Assembly: GCA_903813345.2 (NCBI GenBank)
Contig: CAIIXF020000009.1
Coordinates: 4,154,001-4,218,000 of the forward strand
From: Owenia fusiformis
Taxonomy: Eukaryota; Annelida; Polychaeta; Sabellida; Oweniidae
Direction of reading: 5' to 3'
Length of the DNA: 64,000 bases
Part shown: piece by piece, positions 27,034 through 39,000 of the stretch
Layout: every line of letters begins with the position of its first letter
How positions within the stretch are numbered: the first letter of the stretch is position 1
Notes under the pieces: model-generated
Database searches by the model: none
What the model saw: only the letters and a program-made list of their open reading frames with translations
What the model was told of the DNA's origin: nothing
Program-made: the position numbers and the translations under genes

Positions 27034-30000
27034 ATGTTACTCCTTCAGATTATGGCATTTCTCATCATATTTTCAAGTTCAAAAGGTAAGTTTTACAACA
27101 TTTCCTCTTATTCTGAACTTATTTGTTTTGTAAACATATCCATTACAGTACATTTGTTGGTCTTGATATGTTTGAGATAAGCTTACTGAAAATTGACGCA
27201 AATGGAATGTGCAAACAATGAGCTTCGAATAGTTTATGTTTGTATAATGAGGTTATCTAACCCAGAGAGAAATACTTGTATTTGGTTTAGCCTACGAGGG
27301 ACATCTAAAACGAGGGATTAGATACGATTCCGATCCTAGATACTCAAAAGTTTTCACTGGGATGAGAGCGACATTGAAATCCTAGATAGGAATCGATTGT
27401 GGACCAATCATTATTACGATCACTTTTGAATAATATTAATGATGTTTTAGATAGGTTTCATGTATGCCAATAATTTCTTAAATTGTGTAAATGGTACTCC
27501 ATCCCAAGAATTTTCTCTTTGAGAAATTCCCCACAGTAATCCAATGGTGTGATGTTTTTTGAGATATTGACAGAATACACACCTTAAGTTATTGTTTTTT
27601 GGTTTATATCACAACCCAATTAGGTGTGTATTAATGATTATCCTACACTTAGTGTACTAAATGTATAATAACATTAAAAAATAAATTTGATATTTATTGG
27701 CAAAATGAATATCCGGAGGATATCGTAACGATATACTCCGGGCGGAGGATATCGTGACGATATACTCCGGAAAACCCAATATGCGGAGGATATTGTGACG
27801 ATATACTCCGCTTGTTGATTTCCCGCCAAACTGACTCTATTTGCCATGGAATTCATTTTGCAATGATATTATACATTTAGTACACTCCTTGTAAGTGTAG
27901 GATAATAAGAACATCCTATGATTTTTTTCAGAATATCATTTTAATCTACTCGGTGATATTGATATATGCACTCGTTCGCTTCGCTCTCTCGTGCAGATAT
28001 CAATATCACCTCGTAGATAAAAATGATATTCCTCAAAATCATAGGATATCCTATAATTATCTTTCCTATTATCATAAAATATGCTTGGAATTATTCCATT
28101 GGATTAGGCTACTATGGGAAATTCCTAAAATATATAATTCTTGGATTAATGAAGGGGTAACAGTTACACAATTTGAGAAATAATTGGCAAACAGGAAACC
28201 TATTTAAAACAGCATTTATATTATTCAAAAGTAATCGTAATAATGATTCCCAGCCCTCTGAATTCTGAAAAATAACAATACCTACCGTAGGTGTTAATCC
28301 ATGAAAATCCTTGAAAATGAGAAATATTTTTTTAGGATTATATGGTGCAATCTTATAATCATTAAAATGTTTTAAGTTAAAAAGAGGCTTTAACACGTAG
28401 TTCGATGGGGGGGGGGTGCTATGTGGCTAATCTTATTGAGGGGATTGTATATCCCAAATGTTTATATTAGTATACTATGGTCTATTGGGGCCTAGTTTTC
28501 AAAAACTGTCTCAAATACGTTTAAAATTATGATACGTAAAATTTGGATAACTATAACTATTATCTTTAAATTTTATACGAGGCCTTACATATTATTTACC
28601 AATAGAACAACATGATATTAAGGATAACTACTTCTCTTGTTGTACATGTTAACAGCTGAACGTTATCATCGACATCATCTCTCTTGAAACAATCGGTCTT
28701 AAAAATCAAATTGTACAAAGTAGCATTTTTAGTTTCTCATTTCAAGTAACAGCGAAGTAAACAAGACGAGCGCAAGCAAAAGACTTATACGTCACTTCAT
28801 GAAGGTTATATTTTATGGATACAATATTCAAAAGAAAACACAGTTGATGATCAACCTGTATTTAAAATATCGTTACTGTGACAACTGTGGTACCTGACCT
28901 AACGCACATTAAAATTTTGTGTAAATTACTATTTATTTATCAAGTTAAAACCTTTGAAATGGTGAAGTATTTAATTACTTCTAAATAACTTTTTATAACT
29001 TATGGCTCCTTATGAATGGATAGTGCAACGCATCAAATGATGAGGTAGTACACAAACTTTTATACGTTATAAACATATAAGTGATTTATAAGCACGCTAT
29101 AAGTGCGTTGCTAAATTTCCCGTCTCTAGTATAAAAATATATGTATATGATGTTTTAAAATGTTACCGCAAGTCTAATAAAGCGTTATATTTTATTTTCA
29201 GTAAGCCTTTAATATATACATTGCAGCGACATGACTCTCCACAAAAATAAATTTGTGTTAGAAAGGAATAGCCTCTTTAAGTTATTATACGGAATATGAA
29301 AACACTCTTATCATCAGAATTGTTGATAAACGTAATGCCTGAATTCAATTTCAATTTTCAATTTCATTTATTGCTTATAACATATATAGTTTACATAATT
29401 AGAAATAGTAGGTGGCGTCATTTTCAGACGCTTATACCCACACATACGAGAACAGAATATGGTGTACAAAAATTAACATAAGATCTTGAACCATTATCAG
29501 AAGTAGTCATATGAAAGTGACACTAATTTAGTTTACAAGTGATTGAAAGCTTAACTGTAAATATCTCAGATGATGTGAATGGATCATGTGAATCTATTAG
29601 GACATATGTTTATATACACACTAAGACTAAGACTCAAACAATTTATTTGAAAAAACAAACAAACTAACACATGGTGTCAAAGGTCAGCATATATGAAATA
29701 CAGAATATTAAGAATGAATGTACCAAACTGAAGTAAAGTCATACATGATATATAATTCGAGTAGTAGAATATCAAAGAGTTATCAACGTTTAAAGTAATA
29801 TAATTTCAAAAATCATATATAATATATTCCAATGATGATATTAGGTTGTATTCCTAGACATTTTCTCATGGTTGATAGAAATTCAATCGATAAATCAATC
29901 TACTTGTTGGATTTGCTATTCACAAGTTGTTGGTAGATCTCATGAGGATTAGAATTAATGTCCACTTCCGTACGGTGACGATTATGAAACCCTTCAAAAG

Positions 30001-33000
30001 AACAGAAAATTTTCCCATTAAACATCCAACAATCTTTCACAAAATCCATATTTCTCACAGTTTTCATCAGTTTGACATTCTTTCCAGTGGCGTCCTCATG
30101 GATAGCAATACCAGATTTGGCAAGTTTCTTTCTATTTTTGATCATACGTTGTCTAGCATCACTTGAGTTGAACTTCGCAATAAGTGCTCTCTTTCGACCT
30201 GGTATTCTAAGTCCAACTCTGTGTGCAACATCAATATCTGAACTAGAAATATTTGATTCAATCTGCTGGGCAACTTCAAGAACTAATGATTTACAATCTT
30301 CATTGTCCGTCTCCTCAATTCCAGTTATCTTAATGTTACTTTTCCGTGAATATTGTTCATTCCTATTTGAATCTGCCTCAATGTCTGCCAAACGTTTATT
30401 CAAACCAATGATTTCATCATTGGCCTGCATCAGATCAGATTCGAAGGAATCATTGATATCTTTCAGTTGTTGAATAGATGTTTCAGCGTCCGAGAGTCTT
30501 TGATTGTACACCGCCATGGATCTGTCGATAGATTGAGGAATTAATTTATTTAGCGAGGCGCTGATTTGAGACTCTATAGCTGCTGTAATTTCGCTTAAGT
30601 TGAAGCTTGAGATTTGAGATGCACACTCATTGTCTTGTTGAGGTAGTAATGGATCTGTGTAAAATGATGATGATATTCGATCGGGAGCCAAAGATTGAGA
30701 CGTTGTGTTGTCCAAATGAGATTGATGCGGAGATTCTGAAACCAACGAATGAAAACTTCCAGACATATTTTCCATGGTTGGAACTGTGAATGTCATATTT
30801 GCAGATGAGGCTCTTGATGATATAACACTAGTTGTAATAACTGACATATAGGTAGAAGACATAACAGGTAGACTGGATCGATCAAGTGGTTTTGTTTTTG
30901 TTGTTGCATACTGGGTAATAGGTGCTTGTGTCAGCTGTGGCATGGTGTTATGTGTAGTTGATTGCACCCAAAACACTATATGATTATATTCTGAGTGAAG
31001 TCAGCCAAGTATAGTAACACGTACTGGCCTATAAATAGTGAGCTAACAAATCCAATAAGTAGCTGATCAGTGTGACTGTATAATGGCAAAGTTTAGTACA
31101 TGTGCTCTGTGTTGACCTATGACCCTGTCATTTATAAATCCATCACACAAAATGTGTATTTTTCTTTTACAAATATCTTCAGAACCACGAAATATATTCC
31201 AATAAATCACATCTGTTTATCACGCCTATCCATTCATGAATGCTGTGATATCCATATATTTGTCCAAATAATCCTAAATATCCTTATATTTCACATAGTA
31301 ATAGGAGCAAAATAAGTGTGTCTGAACTCAGTTGTACTATACTTATTCTATACTTAATTCTTCTATATAGTAATTCTCAGACTAAATTTCTCTTTTCAGG
31401 TTGGACAATGGAGATGCAAAGACTTGATGGCTGGAAGAATAATCTGAATCGACTTGATATGGGAGCGGCAGGTATGTTTTTATAGTTTTGGCACCTATTC
31501 CCATAAATTGGCTCCGTACGCAGGATTTTTTGTAATTTGCTGTTAGTCAATTACTAGGTCTGAAAGCTTGTCAATCAAAACAGGGTTTTACACTTAGTTT
31601 AACAAGAGTTGGATTGTCAAACTTTTGGAGGGTAGTTTATTGTCTGACGTTACGTCATCAATGTATGCCAGTGTAAAGGTAAATTTAAGATGTGTTAGGG
31701 TAAAAATGAATTTCGATTGTGTCTAGTCATTTGTTAACCAATATCCATCACTAACTCTGAAAGTGAAAATAATTGATTTCCTAGCTGTTGTACTAATGGT
31801 GATAGGTGCACCATTTATCCCCTAATATTTGCTCATCAGATAATTCAAAATAATTCCAAATATCTTTTACACATTACTTATTATGTTAATCCACGTGTCT
31901 GTATTCAACGTGTACTGTATTACTTACGACGCGCTGGCGTCGTTTTCAGGCGACGTTTTGATTCACAAGGTAATGTCCCGCTACAAAACTTCACCAACAC
32001 TTCCCGAAATAGAGGAGCTGTCCAAATTATTTGCTGGCAGGTCAGACAAACTTTCCATCGTAAATAGAACAACAATGTTCGTATATTTTGGTAAGTCTGT
32101 GATTATCTTATTGAAGCCAATATATAAACAATTGTAATGTGACTATTACCATGTTATAACAACTGCTAGTGTTACGAATCAATATAAAGCGCCAGTCTAA
32201 TAAAATACAGATAATTTGTAAGTGTATTGTACTTGTTACATAAACTACATTTGTAATAAGATAATTGAATGCCCAAATAAAAAATACAATTCCAATCTCA
32301 ATCAATTTTTATCAAGATGACATAAAATTATGGCAAAGCACGACCACGATTCTACAATTTCAATTTGAATATGATATAAATTTGCCGGAAACGTGTCTTT
32401 TTTCTGATGTAACATATTATAACAGATTATCAATTACAACGTTAACGTCTCTTTTTAGGTCAGTTCATCGTAAAAGATCTGCTTGACATCTCGACTCCTC
32501 AATGCCCAACTGCCTTCCACAATGGGTCTGGTTCTGTTATAACAGAATGCCCCTCGGGTGGTTGTAAAGTACCAGGGAAAATATATTCGTTGCCAAAGTA
32601 TGAGATAAATAACAGATGTGGACCTGGGTCGCCAAAATCTCTCGTAAGTGAGTCGTATACTTCGATGCACCAGAAGACCTATTCATTTGAGATTAGTTTA
32701 AGGTCTGGTTTTCTGTAACTTTGATCCATTTTTGCTTTTGATAAAACATTAATTTGACTATTTATTGTGTCAAGAATTCAATATGTTATAATGTGCACCT
32801 TTTCAGTTTAAAATATTTTTCATGTTTGCTTACAGGTGAACAAAGCTACAGGTTGGCTAGATGGAAGTGCCATCTATGGCACAAATCATGTGTTACTGGG
32901 CAAACTTCGCAAGTTTTCGGGTGGACTCTTGCTAGAAGGTACTACTGGGTTTCCACCCGTGAATGAACACGGGTATATTGATGCGGGAGACCACTGGAGT

Positions 33001-36000
33001 TATATGCAGAATGCAAAAGTGAATTCAAAGCAACTTTGGAGTAAGTTAGAAACAAGTTCTTTAAATTGATATAATCTCTGTTTTGAACAGTTTAAACCTT
33101 TTGATTCACAGGGCTCAGATGCTCAAACTTGGGCTAGGACACCATGGAAGTGGTAGATGAAGTTTACACCGATCTCTAAATCAAGGCCATTGTATTTGTA
33201 GTGTTTGCTGACATCAGTGTCCATGATAATCCAGGTGTTCTAGCAGTATCACTAATTTGGTATAGGTGGCACAATTATCTCGCCGCTAAGCTCAATAACA
33301 AATACCCAGATCTGAATGACGAACAGCTGTTTCGAAAGACAAGAAGTTTAGTTATAGCTCATCTTCAGGTACTAAAATTAATAAATCTCCGTCTGAAATG
33401 TGGATTTTTATCAAAGTTTCACAAATATATTTAATTATTCGTTATACTTTATGACAAGTTATACCCCTTGCGATTTTCTGGTATCTTGTTTTAGAAAACG
33501 GTGATGTATGAATGGTTACCTATTCTGTTACGAAAGCCAACGGTGTCTTATACAGGTATTAATATATCATACATTTTAATATATACGTATAATATATCTA
33601 CGTTCAAAACGCAAATAATATATCTACGTTTTCAATTTGAATATTCATGTTGCATCTCAGAGCAAAGGATTTGAATCAAATACAGTTCCCGTACCAGTGG
33701 AAATATATGTTCACTACATCTCTCTTGCCAAATCATAATATCAACTCGAAAATATAGACAACCTTAATCCATTGAATTACACTATTTCTAAATGCGCTAA
33801 TGACTATGTCGATTGCACAAATGTTTGGATAAAGGTGTTCACTTAATTTCTTTATCTTATTAGGTTATGATTCATCACTTAGTGCCGATATAACATCGGA
33901 GTTTGCCGTTGCTGGGATCCACATATTGGATTCGTTTGTACCGCCCTCGTTTGAATTCAGGTAACCAACAATATAATGCGATCCTATAACATGTTAATAA
34001 GAATTTATATAATCTTAATTAAATGATCAAATAAAACCATTTCACTGCGTGAAATATGGGATTCCAACTCTTGACACGTCTAGAAACTGGTCTTTACACG
34101 CCGGGTTTCTAGACGTGCCAATTATTTACACCTCTTGACACGCGATGAATTCAACTCTTTACACCTCTTTGCACTTCTTGGCACACGCAGTGCAAAGACG
34201 TGTAAAGACCGTGTCAAAAAGTCTTTACACGCCCTGTGACAATTAATGGAATCTCTTGACACGCTCTTGGCACACTGAACAACATAATTATGTGTAAACA
34301 ACTAACCTAATTACCAATAGCAATACATACAGTATTTTAACGATTGCAAGTATTTTCTCTGATACTTTTAATTTATATATTTTTTAATCATTCTTTCGCA
34401 GACTGTTTGGAACAAGTACATGTAGCAAATATTAAACAGACTATTTTGTATGTACGCTGACACATTGACTTATTTAAACATTTTGGCAATTTCATGCCGC
34501 CTTTTGAAAATATAAATCAGTTACAGGCAATGCTAATCGACGCATTGATCCTAAGTGAAGGAAATACATATCATGATAAGAAAAAGAAAGGCCTTTCAAG
34601 GATAAAACGTGCAATAAACTTTGAAAACACTGATACATCAGGCCTATTTATATATTTATTTTGTATTAGCTTAATATAAAGATAACCTTACTTTTCGATG
34701 AGTATTTGGATTTCGGAGTAATTTGTTTCAAGTTAAGTCAATACAAATTATCGCCGACTTAACTTGTGACCTTACATATGATAAATGAGGGGCATTTTAA
34801 TACACAATTGGGCAAAACAAGCATATTCAATCGAATGTACCATTTTCTCTGCTGTTCTTTCCCAGCCTATCCATAAACAGACAGGTACAAGTTCCCATAG
34901 TTTTCGCAACATCTAATTCTATGATCAATTGCTAGACACAGCAAATATACTAATTAATTGTCTGATTGTGATTCGGGAACGTAGGGTTTTTACATAAACA
35001 GGATACTTGGCTGTACATAGCCTGAGAACACTGGATTGACCCCCCCCCCCAATCGACGCCTAGGCGCTGCTTATGTTTTAATAAGAAACATTCCCTTGTA
35101 AAGAATTATCGGGATATGAATTGATACAAGGTCAAGTATTCTGCCCCTTTTGTGTGATAAAAATATGTATTTAATTGGTGCTTTAACTTTTTGAACAAAG
35201 AAATGAAATAATCGCACTGAATGTCTCAACATAAATCAGTGATGTTTAATTAATAAATGACACTATTATGTCAGTCTACGTACTTCATGGACATGGACGG
35301 GGGGGGGGGTGTGAGTTACCCATTCTAAAATGGTTAAATTTTGTATTACAGAGTAATCAATAGGTCGTGAACTCCGATTGATAACCAACTGTAGCATACT
35401 GCTTAATTTGTTTGACTATTGATATTAAAAAGGAGTGAATTTATGATATTCATAGAGGTACATTGTATTGGTATTAATATAATAATGATATTGGGGACCA
35501 TAAACCACTTTGTTTCGCAAGTAGCTTTAGGATCGCGGTTTTATCTTCACATGTTGCCCTTTGTGCAATTCGAAAATGAAATATTTTAATCTATAATTTA
35601 TATATCATTTGCAAAATAAATGTAATTAAGAGACATGGGGGAGGGGGGGGGGTTAACGGCCAGAATTTGGAATGAATTTGAGAATTTCAAGGATTGATTC
35701 ACTTAATGTTGTTCACTGGAGTCGATACACACACCTGCATAACAATCGGAGACAAAACTGACTTAATCTGATATGATAACAAAAGATTGATAACTTAGTC
35801 TATGTTTTTGTTTTTATAATTGCGGAAGTGTACCAAAACCACCTTGATTACAGAAGATATCGTCTAGGCTTTAGATTTAATGAATAGATTTTTTGCCCTA
35901 GTCTCATTTAATAAAACAGGCTATTTGCGTATTTAATTAATATTTGTGACAAAATATTTCAGTTAGACTCAAAATCAAAACGAATTTCTCCCTTATAGCC

Positions 36001-39000
36001 CCCCTTGCAACTGTCCCGAGTCTGCATCTGTTTTTCATGCTTCCGATCCACCTTTGGGATAGAGAGAATAGATGTAGATTTGTAATTTGGGGGGGGGGGC
36101 ATTAAATGTGTTCTCATACAAACTAAAATAAACCCCAAAAAGCCATTTCAAATGTCCAAACACAAGACCAATGCCATGTCAAACATCCAAATATAGAACC
36201 AATGCCATACCCCCGGGTACCAAATATCCAGAATATAAGACCAAGGCCATTCGAAATATCGAATGCCCCGAGAAGAAGGCAGATCTTTGAGTAAAATGAT
36301 CATAAAACAACCTCAAATGAAGGATATGTGTAACAACTAGACCAATGCCCCGGGACCAATGCCGTACCACAATTGAGGGGTAACATATTTTCCACACCGA
36401 TTCTTATACCTGAAAATGGAAAAATCTGTCTTAAAATGTGGGTCCATTGGCTTGACATACCAAATGTAAAAAGGGTACCCCACCTGAGCCGAGTGTGAAC
36501 CCCCGGGGTGAATGGTGAACCCACGGGGCAAGGAATTCTTCGATTTTGATTCAAGTATTTTTTTTATAAAATTCATGCTCATGTTAATAGCGGACGCCTT
36601 GGCCAAATAATCTTTCAAATCATGCACTTTCCAAGTGATTTTGTAGCAAAATTGTGATAATATATGAACCCCTTGGAATTATTCAAAGACGGACCCCCGC
36701 CAGCCCATCCCCCATTCTTACCTATGCTAAACACTAAGATAAACATATAGAATGGTATCTTACACTTTTTTCTAAATGTTGATATCCAAAAAACATATCT
36801 TTTTGGTTTATCAACACATACCGCTCACAATATAACAAGTATACAGATTGTAACATAGATAAGCGAATTGGGGAAAATTACAATCCCTTTGATCAAATTA
36901 TTATAAGATTTAATCTCCAGCTGAGGTGCAATCAAAATGTTGATACACATAATTAGCAGTCAGAAAGATGCTCTTACCACTGTAGTTTTCAATATTCCCT
37001 TTGTTGTAACATCTTATTTCAAAAGAATGGATATTGATGGTTGTATGGAAGTATTCATATCAAACATTCACATTATAGTTTACAGTGGAATTCCCTCCAT
37101 AAATGCAACATATTTACCATTTAAGATTTCATATTGGACTTTCCGCATAATGATAAAATGTTGACGATATAGTTTTCGATAAAACCCCAGGGCCGTAGCC
37201 AGCTTTTAGTCGGGGGGAGGGGTGATGCAATCACCAACATATTTTAGGTTTTCAGTCGGGGGGTGCGATCGTGATATAAATGAGGCAAAAAATATTTGTT
37301 TTGAATTTTTACGAAAATGATGCAACTTCCTTCAAACCTGAGCTAGAAGCTTCTTCCTCTACCTTATGGTACCTTTTATTGCTTGTAGGAGGGGGTGCGA
37401 ACCCACCGCTTCTCCTCGTTACGCTTATAAACCCAATAACGTATTCCCAAGGAATCGACTTTATTAATTTATATGTGAAAAATGAGCTTGCATGTACAAA
37501 TTGCATCGTATGCAAACCTTCCCCTGACCGACCCGGTCATGTTTATGTCTTTTGAATGATGTCTACCCCTTGATGCATGCATCCTTTAATAAGTGGTGTT
37601 AAGAATATTGGTGTAGGCCCTGGTGAAGGGATATGTCATAAAGATTTTACGTTATCGCGATATACATGTAGCCGCGTCCCCTTTGTCTTTATCCTTCCAA
37701 ACGCAAACGGCAGATAAGAGGGGTTCTTAGTGATTGATCTGATGCTTAATAAGCCACTTACAAGATACAGTTTTAAATATTGATATTGTGTAAAGTTTTA
37801 ACACATAGGCGTAACCAGGGGGGGGGGGTGCGATTCGTGAATGATCGCACCCCCCCCCCTGCTTAACCAATAGAGAAGGAAGAAGAAAGGAGCTTTGAAT
37901 GGCTTTCATTTGAAACTTCTAGTTCAATTTTGAAGGAATTTGCAATGTCTGGTTCACATTTGCTCAAATTCATCGTCCGGCCTCCGGCCGATTGAGTATT
38001 TTGTTTAAAATTGTTTTCATGTTTGAAAAAACACTCAATCGGCCGGCCTCCGGCCGATGAATCGGAGCAAATATGACCCAGGCATATGAGGGGCAACATT
38101 TTAGATATAGTATTGTTTAAAATCCTGGGAAAATGCACTCCCCCAATTTTGCAAATCTGGTCTGCGGTGCTAATAAACCCTCTAATTTGTTTTCGTTTAC
38201 ATGAGCAACTAACAGATATGTTTATTCTCATTCTGTCTCAGCTTGATTTTAATTACATTTTACCCCCACCCTTCGAACGTCTTTGTCTCTCTCATTTTTG
38301 CAACCCTACATTCAGTTTCTTTTTAAACCAAATCAAGAAATATCCGTCCACATATCAGATATTAAACCAATAGTTGTTCATTATAAGAACAACCATATAT
38401 TATATTTATAGATCATAAGCTATTTTTAATTTCAGCTATAAAATTAGTCCTCTCTCCCCTCCTCTATCTCTAGATACGCAGAGTTTCTAGACCGGCTAAG
38501 CACGTCTAAAAATTACTAGAAATTCCACAATTTATACAGTGATATGGATGTCATGTTTCTATTGAATCCCTTATTTTGAAGTCTAGCTAAATAATCGAGT
38601 TTGATTTTAAACGTTTTCGGGGATCCGGGCAGAACTCAGGATATAGTACTTGAGTACATTTGCATTCAAAATAATTCAAAATTCAAAATTGCAAATATCA
38701 TGGAAGTTGATTGCAATTATGTTCGATGATCGTCAACATGAAAGAACAATATGTCTGCATAATTAGCTATTAAACATCTTTATCAAACCTTTCCTACACT
38801 TTTAAATGTTGATCTTGTCAAAGAGTACTCTCCATCTGAGATTCAGATGTAGATCGAAAATCAAATTGATTTCAAAGGTATTTATAGATGGTTTACATGA
38901 GGGCCCGGCATGAGGGGTTCTGTCCATGGTGTATTCCTTTCATAACAAAGAGTTGTTTTGCTTCCGGGGTCCTAAATTATTCAATTTTAAATAGTAACTA

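Noticed and set aside
36179-36627. Overlapping minus-strand open frames in DUOX intron 8
   Set aside because: They read through degenerate repeats of an ATGCC...CCGGG type, with no splice signals or recognisable domain.
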